Shown here in pieces: positions 43,986 through 52,248 of a DNA stretch of 64,000 bases (positions within the stretch are counted from its first letter, which is position 1; each line of letters starts with the position of its first letter). The notes under the pieces were generated by a model. The model had not been told where the DNA came from and searched no databases. It saw nothing but the letters and a program-made list of their open reading frames with translations. Source of the DNA: JBBQZU01 sp038207425 (lineage in GTDB: Bacteria; Bacteroidota; Bacteroidia; Flavobacteriales_D; Cryomorphaceae); the NCBI GenBank assembly GCA_038207425.1, contig JBBQZU010000016.1:1-64000 (forward strand), given 5' to 3'. The position numbers and the translations under genes are program-made.

Positions 43986-46214
43986 TCAGGGTTGCACTAC
44001 AAACCTTTGCATTACACGCCTTTGCTGCGAGAACCCTTCCAGCAGATATGTACCGGGTGCAAGGCTATGCAAGTCTGCGCTTCCCACCATGTGCGGTTCA
44101 GATATGTGAATCAAAGCCCTGCCCTGTAGGTCAAGAATACGAACACTACTTAACAATTCAGTGCTGCTGTAATACAATGTGCTTTGGGCCGGATTGGGCC
44201 AAATTTTGAAGTACAAGTTATTTGCTTCATTTACTGAAAGTGCCACAGGATTCTGGACTTCGATTGTAAAACCACCAGTAAGCCCCGACCCTTCAACCAT
44301 ACTTCCATCCACAGTAATGCATGCTTCTGCTTCGCAATATGAGCTATCGCTTAGCTGATACACCATAAATACACAAAGTTCGAAAGGACCATCATCAGCA
44401 TAGTTGTGACTGGGATATGGTTCAGTAGAAAAGCTTCCATCGCCCCAATGCCACTCTATGTATACCGCTTGTGATGGGCTCACACTGGGAATAATGAAGA
44501 GCACTGTACCGTTTATTGTATCGGCCATAGCAGTAATGCTTAAATCGCATTGCTCATAAATGCAGGAGCCGTCGTCCACATTCGCTGCCGGATCATAATT
44601 AAGCGCTGCCGGATCAATACAGCCATTTACAAGAGCCCCTGTGCAATTAGTAACAATCAAACTTTCATAGTATATCATGGTCTGGCATGAAGAACTATCA
44701 TTACCAAACACAGAAAAGCTGTATTGGCCATTTGCCGGAAAACTAACCACTATTTCCGCTCCGGAGAAGGATTGACCTAAGGATGGGAAATTCCATACCA
44801 CCAATGCCGGGTCAAAGGCGCTGTTTAAGTTAGCTACAAATTGGTAGGTACATGGTTCGATCCCTGCTTCCATAGTATATCCGGAAAGACATCCTTCAAA
44901 GCAGCTTTCGGCAATTTCAACAGTGGTGCAGGCCTGGTAAATCTGACCTGAAGGGCTCTGATTGGTAAAGCAAATGGTGTGCTCACCAACTTCTTCTGAT
45001 ACAAACTGATACGTTCCGTTTACCAAAAACATAGGGTTTACGGGATAGCCATTCTCGGTAAGGTAGCCTCCTTCCATCGGAAAAGGTGATTCGAAAATGA
45101 ACCCATTGCAAGCCATTGTATATTGAATAGGTAAAACTATGGGTTCGGGACAATCTGTAGTATACAAGCAGGAACCATCGTCAGTATTGGCCAATGAACT
45201 ATAGTTACACGATAGCGGATCGATACATCCTGCCACCGTGCATGGGTTTACAGTGTAGTGAACCGTCGCCGAATTTTGTTGGTTATCCCCCGAACTTTCA
45301 GTCAATCCGCCAACGAGTATATAGTAGGTTGTATTTGGCAAAAGTGAGCCACATGGTAAGGAAATACCTGAAAAATAATACCATTCTTCAGACCCTCCAC
45401 AATATAACAGATTGCCACCGCAAGCATCGTAAATGGCCATGTGCACACCAAGTAAATGAAGGCTATCAAGGAAAAACGAATATTGAGGATTGGATTGAAT
45501 AACAATGGCTGCAGCTTCTTCCGGGGTGGTAAAGCTATACCAACTGCTATGGTATTGTAACTGATCATCAATATACCAGCAAGGCGGAATATCGGCTGTA
45601 AGCATTTGAGCCGAAGTGGTTGCATACCAATTGAGACCTTGCTGCATGGCGGATGCAGTGGCGCAAGTTGGACCAATAGACGGCACGCCGCCATCTGCTA
45701 CAAACAAGCTGTCGCCCGAGGCAACGTGGTAGAATGTAGGTGCTTCACACATATTTGAATACCAGCTCCAAAGAACTTTTTCGAAAACCGGGTAGTATTG
45801 ATGACCCGCCACCAAAGGCGTACCACGCAATAACAGTGAGTAGAAGACTGTGTCATAATCGCTAAAATAATATCTCATATTTAGCGCATAAGCCTGATCG
45901 TCGCAAGCAAACTCCAAACCGTCCTGTAAATGAACGTAGCCCGACTGGCTTGCAACAGATACCGAAACCTGGCCAGAGTTGCCCCTCACACTGTCTATAC
46001 GCATAAAGGATTGCATACCGGGTATATTATTATACGTTGCACTCAGAGAGTAATAATGTACTGCTGAATAACAAAAATCACCATTGGGAAAACCGGGCTG
46101 CTCAAAGGTGCCGAGTATTAGTTCTGAATAGACATTCGTAGTCAGTTCGCTTTGGGCGTTCGCAGCATGATTGAACAAAACTAATAGACAAAATAAGAAT
46201 AAATTTCTTCGCAT
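43986..46214 (-). CDS. T9SS type A secreted protein with calcium-like repeats
   Basis: A 742-residue exported protein: signal peptide (NLFLFCLLVLFNHAANAQ), a large unassigned N-terminal part with many Tyr/Ser/Cys, two copies of a GC-x-DP-x3-NY-x6-DDGSC repeat (about residues 334-355 and 538-558), a PKD-like domain (VYIEWHWGDGSFSTEPYPSHNYAD) and a C-terminal type A sorting domain (FKIWPNPAQSTLYY ... VRILDLQGRALI ... LAPGTYLLEG). It would be released or anchored on the surface by T9SS. The repeat is widespread in Bacteroidota exoproteins and of unknown function. It converges on the frameshifted CHU_C gene. Confidence 0.85.
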   Translation of the reverse strand: MRRNLFLFCLLVLFNHAANAQSELTTNVYSELILGTFEQPGFPNGDFCYSAVHYYSLSATYNNIPGMQSFMRIDSVRGNSGQVSVSVASQSGYVHLQDGLEFACDDQAYALNMRYYFSDYDTVFYSLLLRGTPLVAGHQYYPVFEKVLWSWYSNMCEAPTFYHVASGDSLFVADGGVPSIGPTCATASAMQQGLNWYATTSAQMLTADIPPCWYIDDQLQYHSSWYSFTTPEEAAAIVIQSNPQYSFFLDSLHLLGVHMAIYDACGGNLLYCGGSEEWYYFSGISLPCGSLLPNTTYYILVGGLTESSGDNQQNSATVHYTVNPCTVAGCIDPLSCNYSSLANTDDGSCLYTTDCPEPIVLPIQYTMACNGFIFESPFPMEGGYLTENGYPVNPMFLVNGTYQFVSEEVGEHTICFTNQSPSGQIYQACTTVEIAESCFEGCLSGYTMEAGIEPCTYQFVANLNSAFDPALVVWNFPSLGQSFSGAEIVVSFPANGQYSFSVFGNDSSSCQTMIYYESLIVTNCTGALVNGCIDPAALNYDPAANVDDGSCIYEQCDLSITAMADTINGTVLFIIPSVSPSQAVYIEWHWGDGSFSTEPYPSHNYADDGPFELCVFMVYQLSDSSYCEAEACITVDGSMVEGSGLTGGFTIEVQNPVALSVNEANNLYFKIWPNPAQSTLYYSSTELLSSVRILDLQGRALIHISEPHMVGSADLHSLAPGTYLLEGFSQQRRVMQRFVVQP

Positions 46215-46381
46215 GGTTTATGGTTTAGAAGTACTAAAAAGATGACGGCATTGCATTCAGAAAGTTGCTCACCTGTGAATTTCGTTAAGAAAGAAAATAC
46301 CGTTGAGCTTGTGGGTGTTTCTGCCTGTATAAATCATCACAAAACAACTTAAATATCTACCCTGCTTCCCCGATCATTGCA

Positions 46382-46389
46382 TACCTTTG
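46382..46389 (+). promoter_or_regulatory. -7 element of the small Cys-rich membrane protein gene
   Basis: TACCTTTG matches TAnnTTTG exactly and lies 16 bases before the ATG at 46406. It supports expression of this small gene, which might otherwise be dismissed. Confidence 0.45.
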
Positions 46390-46405
46390 CACCAAATCAA
46401 TTTCA

Positions 46406-46597
46406 ATGCTCAAGTTAATTCTTATATCCACAGTTCTTCTGGCCATTGCCTTTGCCGGTATTGCTATAAAATTGCTTGTGAAAAAAGACGGGCAGTTTGC
46501 CGGCACCTGCGCCAGCAACAATCCCATGTTGAAGCAGGAGGGCGCATCATGTGGTGTATGTGGTGCCCGCCCTGAGGAGCAGTGTAAGAAAAGCTGA
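46406..46597 (+). CDS. Small Cys-rich single-helix membrane protein, conserved beside apbE
   Basis: A 63-residue protein: one membrane helix (LILISTVLLAIAFAGIAIKLL, about residues 4-24), then DGQFAGTCASNNPMLKQEG and a Cys pair in SCGVCGARPEEQCKK. Similar proteins occur next to apbE and Na+-translocating quinone reductase genes in Bacteroidota (from memory; not searchable here). The C-x2-C and further cysteines suggest metal or Fe-S binding. It has its own -7 element, and its stop abuts the apbE stop with no base between, so the two genes are convergent. Confidence 0.75.
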   Translation: MLKLILISTVLLAIAFAGIAIKLLVKKDGQFAGTCASNNPMLKQEGASCGVCGARPEEQCKKS

Positions 46598-47635
46598 TTA
46601 CTCCACTTCTTTCAATACCTGCTTCATGCCTTCTGAAGCCCAGGTAATCCAATTTCCACCGCCGCCATCAGAGATGAGATATACTTCGAGCTTCAGCTCC
46701 GGGTGCCCTGCTAAAAACTCCTTGGTTCTCTCATCTCCCATTACCAGAAATGCTGTGGCAAAGGCATCGGCATTGGTACAGTTTGACGCAAGCACCGTGG
46801 CGCTCATCAGTTTGTGGCTCACAGGATATCCCGTAGCGGGGTCAATGGTATGCGGGTAACGGTTGCCATCTTTGATGTAAAATTTGCGGTAATTACCTGA
46901 TGTAGCCATAGCCATGTCATTGAGTGCTACGATGGCCTTCATTTCGCGTTCCGCATCTTCGGCTACGGGCTTGTCGATACCAATGCGCCAAGGCTCTGCG
47001 TCCTGGTTGCGTCCGCGCGCGGTGAGTTCACCACCAATTTCTACCATATAGTCGCTCAGCCCCTTACTTTCCGCGAAAGCGGCCAGCATATCTACGGCAT
47101 ACCCCTGGGCGTAGGCATTTACGTCAAGCTGCACACCTTTTGGTTTCACAAATAAGTATGTGCCGGGCAAATTATCGGAAGGCTCAACGCTGTAATCATA
47201 CGTAACCAGGGTTCGCACAGAGTCAATATTGATTCCATCTTTTATTTGTCCGCCTTCTGGCCCAAAGCCCCAGGCGCGCACAAGCGGCATTACCATCGGG
47301 TGAAACGCGCCACCAGTGAGCTCCGATATTTCCCTTCCGCGAAAAAACACGGTAAGGAAATGCTCATCGGCAGTAGCAATGCTGTCAGATTTATTGAAAG
47401 CAGAAATTATGGACGCTTCTACCCACACCGAAAGCGACAGGTCAAGAACCTTCAGCAGTGAATCAATCGACGCTTTGTTGAGCACTTCACCATTTGCCGA
47501 AAGGTACTTTATGGAATAGGTTGTACCTTGAGCTTCGCCCTGAATGAGAAATGCGGGATGGCCCTTTTCCTTTGGCGGCTCGCTGCATGAGACTATAATA
47601 CTGATCAGGACAAGGTAAACAATGGTTTTTTTCAT
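46598..47635 (-). CDS. apbE: FAD:protein FMN transferase ApbE
   Basis: Attaches FMN covalently to Thr residues of membrane redox proteins such as NqrB/NqrC or RnfG. A lipoprotein signal (VYLVLISIIVSC, Cys17) places it on the periplasmic side. The ApbE fold is shown by QGEAQGTTYSIKYL, DVNAYAQGYAVDMLAAF, VEIGGELTARG and the metal and flavin-binding HTIDPATGYPV with later NADAFATAFLVMG. Length 345 is normal. No nqr or rnf genes lie in the window. It is divergent from the AAA+ gene (77-bp gap), with a TAACTTTG -7 match on the minus strand at 47697-47704. Confidence 0.93.
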   Translation of the reverse strand: MKKTIVYLVLISIIVSCSEPPKEKGHPAFLIQGEAQGTTYSIKYLSANGEVLNKASIDSLLKVLDLSLSVWVEASIISAFNKSDSIATADEHFLTVFFRGREISELTGGAFHPMVMPLVRAWGFGPEGGQIKDGINIDSVRTLVTYDYSVEPSDNLPGTYLFVKPKGVQLDVNAYAQGYAVDMLAAFAESKGLSDYMVEIGGELTARGRNQDAEPWRIGIDKPVAEDAEREMKAIVALNDMAMATSGNYRKFYIKDGNRYPHTIDPATGYPVSHKLMSATVLASNCTNADAFATAFLVMGDERTKEFLAGHPELKLEVYLISDGGGGNWITWASEGMKQVLKEVE

Positions 47636-47712
47636 GTGTTTGGTAATTGATGTGCAACCTATACCTTCGGTGCACTGTTTAGCATTAAACAGACTTCAAA
47701 GTTAAGACCTAA

Positions 47713-49206
47713 ATGAAAGCAGCCACAACCGTTTTGGCAAAAACACTCGGCGCCCTGAAAGCCACCGGGTATACTCCCACCCCCGTAAAAGACGAAATAC
47801 GGAGAAACCTTATTGCAAAGCTCCGAAAAGGAGACCCCGTTTTTGAAGGAGTATTGGGTTATGAATATTCCGTATTTCCGGAAGTAGAGCGCGCACTGCT
47901 TTCAAGACATAATATCAACTTCCTCGGGCTCAGAGGCCAGGCCAAAACACGCATGGCAAGACAGCTTGTTACCCTGCTCGATGAATACATTCCTGCGGTG
48001 GAAGGTTCGCCTGTGAATGACGACCCGCTCGCACCCATATCGCGATATGCTACCGACCTGATAGCCGCCAAAGGCGACGACACCCCGATAAGCTGGATAC
48101 ACCGCTTAGAGCGCTACACCGAAAAGCTCGCCACCCCCGATGTAACTGTAGCTGATCTGATTGGCGATGCCGACCCGATAAAAGCGGCAAATATGAAACT
48201 CGATTACAGCGATGAGCGCGTAATTCATTTCGGACTTGTACCCCGCGCCCACCGCGGAATATTTGTAATAAACGAACTGCCCGACCTGCAGCCACGCATA
48301 CAGGTGGCACTCTTCAATATTTTGCAGGAAGGCGACATTCAAATACGCGGATTTAAACTCAGGCTTCCGCTCGATGTGATGTTTGTATTCACCGCCAACC
48401 CTGAAGACTATACCAATCGCGGATCGATCATCACTCCGCTGAAAGACCGTATACAAAGTCAGATTCTTACACATTACCCGCACAGCACCGACATTTCGGC
48501 GGCTATTACGCAACAGGAAGCACGCATTACCCCCGATCAGAGAAAAGCAATAGGGATACCCCAACTCATAGCCACGCTTATAGAACAACTGGCGGTGGAA
48601 GCGCGAAGCAGCGAGCTCGTAGATCAAAAAAGCGGTGTATCGGCGAGGCTTACCATCAGCGCCTATGAAAATATAGTAAGCACTGTAGAGCGACGCATAC
48701 TTATAAACGGCGATGCCAAGGGCCGCGCACGCATGGGCGACTTGCTTGGTATCATTCCGGCCATTACCGGCAAGGTAGAACTGGTGTATGAAGGTGAGCA
48801 GGAAGGCCCGCGAAATGTAGCTTTCAACCTGATGGGAAAGGCTATTCGCACCCTGTACGCTCAGTACTTCCCCGACCCTGAACTGGTGAAAAAGCGCAAA
48901 AACGAACCAAACCCCTACGCAACCATTATTGCCTGGTTTGGCAAAAATGAACTCGAACTACCCGCCGACCTTCCGGAAAAAGAACACCGTGAAGCCATCG
49001 AACAGGTGCCTGGCCTGCGCAAACTCGCTGAGAAGTACAATCCCAACGCAAGCAAGGACGACCTATATCTGATGATGGAATTTGTGCTGCACGGCCTCGC
49101 CGAGTACTCGATGCTCGGCAAAAATGTGCTTGAGCAGGGTCTTTCATTTACCGATCTCTTCAACAGTGTGTTCTCCATGGACAACTTTGAAGAAAACGAC
49201 AATTGA
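47713..49206 (+). CDS. MoxR/magnesium-chelatase ChlI-like AAA+ ATPase
   Basis: A 497-residue AAA+ protein. Walker A is GLRGQAKTRMAR (near residue 71); Walker B region is HRGIFVINELPDL (near 180) and the sensor region VMFVFTANPEDYTNRG. Relatives are annotated as magnesium chelatase subunit I or sigma-54-interacting regulators, but no chlorophyll pathway is expected here. Such ATPases normally work with a VWA-domain partner encoded next door; here the next gene is a CPBP protease instead. Its job is therefore unknown. A -7-like TACCTTCG lies at 47662-47669. Confidence 0.85.
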   Translation: MKAATTVLAKTLGALKATGYTPTPVKDEIRRNLIAKLRKGDPVFEGVLGYEYSVFPEVERALLSRHNINFLGLRGQAKTRMARQLVTLLDEYIPAVEGSPVNDDPLAPISRYATDLIAAKGDDTPISWIHRLERYTEKLATPDVTVADLIGDADPIKAANMKLDYSDERVIHFGLVPRAHRGIFVINELPDLQPRIQVALFNILQEGDIQIRGFKLRLPLDVMFVFTANPEDYTNRGSIITPLKDRIQSQILTHYPHSTDISAAITQQEARITPDQRKAIGIPQLIATLIEQLAVEARSSELVDQKSGVSARLTISAYENIVSTVERRILINGDAKGRARMGDLLGIIPAITGKVELVYEGEQEGPRNVAFNLMGKAIRTLYAQYFPDPELVKKRKNEPNPYATIIAWFGKNELELPADLPEKEHREAIEQVPGLRKLAEKYNPNASKDDLYLMMEFVLHGLAEYSMLGKNVLEQGLSFTDLFNSVFSMDNFEENDN

Positions 49207-49208
49207 GC

Positions 49209-49817
49209 ATGCGTCGACGCATCCTTATAGCCGCTTGGGCTACCCTACTTTTATTTCCTGTAGCGGGTTGGGGCGTACTTCAATTTTTTGAAGATGATGC
49301 GCTGGGAATTATGTTTCGCAGCGAAATCAACATTGTACTTCAGATACTTGCCGGTGCTGCGGTTGGTACATCGTTGGGATATCTCGCTAAGATGATCATA
49401 ACCCGACCGTTTATGGACAATATTGAATCTAAATACGCGAGGGTGGTTTCGGGACTGATGCTTACCCGGGTTCAAATTGTTTTTCTGTCGTTATGCGCAG
49501 GCTTTGGAGAAGAGCTGCTCTTCAGAGGCGCGCTACAGCCCCTGGCCGGTGTGTGGATTACAGCCGTAGGTTTTGTTGCCCTGCACGGGTACCTGAGTCC
49601 TTTCAGTTGGCGCATTTCCCTGTACGGAGCATTTATGGTACTTGCCATTGCGCTCCTTGGCTATATGGCCGATGGCTGGGGTGTCATTGCTGCCTGTGTG
49701 GCGCATATGGCAATAGATATTGTACTTTTTGCACACCTTTCGGCGAAAGGCAAAAGCCTTACTTATGTATATGAACCTACAGAAATACCACAATATGTAC
49801 AAGATGAAATCTCTTAG
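49209..49817 (+). CDS. CPBP-family intramembrane metalloprotease
   Basis: An approximately 202-residue membrane protein starting at ATG 49209, two codons into the open frame and 2 nt after the AAA+ stop. About five or six hydrophobic helices are seen. The CPBP (Abi, CAAX prenyl protease-like) signature is complete in motif 1, GEELLFRGAL (near residues 100-109); FVALHGYLS (motif 2 His) and HMAIDIVLF (motif 3) follow. Roles in the family include protein maturation and self-immunity. It ends inside the next gene's start region. Confidence 0.87.
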   Translation: MRRRILIAAWATLLLFPVAGWGVLQFFEDDALGIMFRSEINIVLQILAGAAVGTSLGYLAKMIITRPFMDNIESKYARVVSGLMLTRVQIVFLSLCAGFGEELLFRGALQPLAGVWITAVGFVALHGYLSPFSWRISLYGAFMVLAIALLGYMADGWGVIAACVAHMAIDIVLFAHLSAKGKSLTYVYEPTEIPQYVQDEIS

Positions 49818-50721
49818 TGGCATGCTCATTTGCACCTTGCTGATAAGCGCCTGCAACGGTCAGAAATCAGGCCCAAAAACCCCTGTGGTAAGCGATCCTG
49901 AAGCTTTCGCAAAATACTGGTATGGCGGCGTAGCCGAAGTAAACTCATACGACCTCAGCCAAAACCGCTATGGCGAAGTACGAAATGGCGACATGGTACT
50001 GGTATATGTTACCGAAGATTTTCTACTCGAAAGGCAGGTGAAAAATGAATTTGGCGAAAGCCCGGGTATCTCCGTTCTAAAATTAAATATGATGAAAAAA
50101 TTCGTGACGGGAATATATGATTACTCCATAATGACAAGCGTATTTACCCCTGTGAATGGCCGCAATGCGCCACATACGCTAAAGGTTACTTTTTCATTGC
50201 AAGACTGGTGCGGGCAAAGCTTTTCGCAAATGAATCTGAGAGAAGGAAATCATCATTTCGAAACCCGCTCGTACTTTGAAAAACCCGGCGATGAGTCGAA
50301 GCAAATACCACTAACCAACATCGAAGAAGAAGTGTGGACACGGATACGCATAGAGCCACAAACCCTGCCTATGGGCAATTTTGAGATGATACCATCGCAG
50401 GAATGTATACGCATCAACCATTTGCCACTTAAAGCTATAAAGGCCGATGCCCGCCTGCTGCTGCAAATAGGAGCCGGAGGCAAGGAGCATTATGTATACC
50501 AGCTCAACTATCCCGACCTCAACCGCAAAGTAGAATGGCACTGTGAGAATGTATTTCCCTACAAGGTGCAATACTGGCAGGAAACGCAGCTTACAGCCAC
50601 AGGCACCGCCAAAAGCAGCGCAACCATTAAGGAAACAATGAACTTGCCCTACTGGGAGCTGAACGGAAATGAAAATACTGAAAAGAGGGACTCGCTGAAG
50701 CTGAGGTATCTGATGAAATAG
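49804..50721 (+). CDS. Conserved lipoprotein of unknown function
   Basis: The ATG at 49804 (or 49795) gives a lipoprotein signal, MKSLSGMLICTLLISAC, with Cys17. The mature part (about 290 residues) begins near AFAKYWYGGVAEVNSYDLSQNRYGEV, with VLKLNMMKKFVTGIYDYSIMTSVFTPVN and LQDWCGQSFSQMN later. Bacteroidota relatives have been labelled septum formation inhibitor Maf in databases (from memory), but Maf motifs are absent, so that name is unsafe. Its start overlaps the CPBP protease stop by 14 nt, so the AAA+, protease and lipoprotein genes appear to be one operon. Confidence 0.8.
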   Translation: MKSLSGMLICTLLISACNGQKSGPKTPVVSDPEAFAKYWYGGVAEVNSYDLSQNRYGEVRNGDMVLVYVTEDFLLERQVKNEFGESPGISVLKLNMMKKFVTGIYDYSIMTSVFTPVNGRNAPHTLKVTFSLQDWCGQSFSQMNLREGNHHFETRSYFEKPGDESKQIPLTNIEEEVWTRIRIEPQTLPMGNFEMIPSQECIRINHLPLKAIKADARLLLQIGAGGKEHYVYQLNYPDLNRKVEWHCENVFPYKVQYWQETQLTATGTAKSSATIKETMNLPYWELNGNENTEKRDSLKLRYLMK

Positions 50722-51180
50722 GAATTGTTCGTAGGAATGCAGAATACGCGGATGCGGCTTTAGAAGTGCCATCTCCGCCGGGCACGTGCCATGCGGAATT
50801 TTTCTTACAACGAGTTCCGCTGGGAATTCGCCCTGCGGTTTCTTTCTACCAAGCTTAAACTATCTCCGCTAGGCATGTGCCATACGAAAATCTTTTAAAT
50901 TCTCTTATGCGGTTCGCTGTTTCCAGCTTGTTGAAACAATTTAATCACAAGGGCAAATGCCCTATCACAATTGAGCTACGGGATATAATTTCCAAAAGTA
51001 AGCGCAGGGCACATGCCCAGCGAAGCAGAGCATACTAAGAATTATTATAGCATAGGTGTGGATATAATTTCCAAAAGTAAGCTCTGAGCATATTCCTTGC
51101 AAAGCAGATACAATTTGATTCGCTTCAATCATCAATAATCCGGGTCATCGGCGCTGTATCCCCACATCAAAATAAAACAA
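50722..51180. repeat. Gene-free patch of degenerate palindromic and direct repeats
   Basis: A 23-bp direct repeat, beginning GGATATAATTTCC, occurs at 50981-51003 and 51060-51082. Five GGGCAnnTGCCC-like palindromes lie at 50780-50790, 50871-50881, 50951-50962, 51007-51018 and (degenerate) 51086-51096. The flanks are also alike: ATCTCCGC precedes the first two. The pattern suggests tandem duplication or several copies of a small repeat element that have diverged. No coding frame is supported. Confidence 0.65.
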
Positions 51181-51215
51181 AAACGCAGCCTGGAGAATGC
51201 TCCAGAGCTGCGTTT
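51181..51215 (-). terminator. Intrinsic terminator of the DUF2911 gene
   Basis: AAACGCAGC (51181-51189) pairs with GCTGCGTTT (51207-51215), and CTGGAG pairs with CTCCAG around an AATG loop. On the minus strand the stem is followed by a T-rich tail, and it lies 22 bp after the DUF2911 stop. Confidence 0.8.
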
Positions 51216-51237
51216 CATTAAGATCAATGATTAAATT

Positions 51238-51756
51238 CTACATCAGTTCGAAAGTAACCGACACATACTCCCACGAGATGATTACCTCACCCTGATCAGT
51301 GGCAGAAATGGTGAAATCTTCCACCAACTTGTCTGATTTTTCAGGTTTGGCAGTGATGCGTATCGCATCTTTATCCTGGTTGTAGTTGTAAGCCCCCCAC
51401 TGATCCCATGCTGAGTTGAAGATGATGGTCCATTCCGTCTCGCCGGGTATGGTGAAGAGCGCGTACTTGCCGGCCTTCAGCATACCACCTTCTACCTTCA
51501 TATCGCCAGGTATGGTGATGGTGGTAGCCTCGTTGGCACCTGTACGCCACACTTTTCCATAGGGCACCAGGTCGCCCCATATTTTACGGCCCTTCACCTG
51601 CGGCGATGAATATTGTATGGTTACTTCGCCGCTAGGCACAGTAGCTTTTGCAGTGCGCATTGGGCTTGGGCGCGCGCCTTTGTCTTGTGCCTGAGCGGCA
51701 AATGAAAATACTAAAGCCAGCATCAATACAGCGGCAAATTGAAATGTTCGTTTCAT
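51238..51756 (-). CDS. DUF2911 secreted protein
   Basis: A 172-residue exported protein with a clear signal peptide (FAAVLMLALVFSFAAQAQ). The domain shows IQYSSPQVKGRKIWGDLVPYGKVWRTGANEATTI and later LKAGKYALFTIPGETEWTIIFN, the DUF2911 pattern. Function is unknown in the family; a periplasmic or surface place is inferred. The upstream gene on the same strand is 26 bp away, so the pair may be co-transcribed. A strong terminator follows. Confidence 0.9.
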   Translation of the reverse strand: MKRTFQFAAVLMLALVFSFAAQAQDKGARPSPMRTAKATVPSGEVTIQYSSPQVKGRKIWGDLVPYGKVWRTGANEATTITIPGDMKVEGGMLKAGKYALFTIPGETEWTIIFNSAWDQWGAYNYNQDKDAIRITAKPEKSDKLVEDFTISATDQGEVIISWEYVSVTFELM

Positions 51757-51782
51757 ACTTATTTGTTTTTAAACTTGTTTGG

Positions 51783-52196
51783 TTATTCTTTACTTATTTT
51801 GTGCACATCGTTATTGTCTTGTTCTATCTGGTCTTTCACCTGCTGAATGCGTTTGCCCACCATTGCCATTTCGCGGTGGCCGTTTTTGATAAGCCACTTC
51901 AATGCTTCTTCATTTCCATCGCCGGTGAGGGCAGCTTTCGCAAGGATGTCAAATTTATAACTCTCCAGCCATTCCACCGCACTTTTGTTTCCCTCGGCTC
52001 CTGCAATGGTAGCAGCCAGATGCTCAAAACCATTGCTCATCAACCAGTTTTTGGCATTCTCTTTATTGCGCAAAGCGAAAGTGAAAACACCGAGTTCGGC
52101 ATACCCATTGGCCGTGAGCCAATCGCTAATTTGCTTATTGCCACCTATGGCTTCGGCCCAGGCGAGAAGTATTTTAGCTGGGTATGAAGTTTTCAA
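51783..52196 (-). CDS. Helical-repeat protein of unknown function
   Basis: A 137-residue soluble protein with four units of about 30 residues, each with a core A-x2-WL-x2-(N)G: QISDWLTANGYAELG, AKNWLMSNGFEHLAA, AVEWLESYKFDILAK and ALKWLIKNGHREMAM. A charged C-terminal tail follows. The pattern suggests an alpha-solenoid related loosely to ankyrin or TPR repeats, but neither consensus fits. No family was recognised. The only start before the first repeat is TTG at 52196. It sits upstream of DUF2911 on the same strand and is divergent from the SDR gene. Confidence 0.65.
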   Translation of the reverse strand: MKTSYPAKILLAWAEAIGGNKQISDWLTANGYAELGVFTFALRNKENAKNWLMSNGFEHLAATIAGAEGNKSAVEWLESYKFDILAKAALTGDGNEEALKWLIKNGHREMAMVGKRIQQVKDQIEQDNNDVHKISKE

Positions 52197-52248
52197 GTTA
52201 TTTACTGCTTATTGACTACTTTCGGCTTTGCATAAAACATACCAAAAT

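Noticed and set aside
49804..50721. Maf septum-formation inhibitor label
   Set aside because: It is a lipoprotein without the Maf nucleotide-pyrophosphatase motifs.
50981..51082. CRISPR array
   Set aside because: Only two copies of the 23-bp repeat, unequal flanks, and no cas genes in the window.
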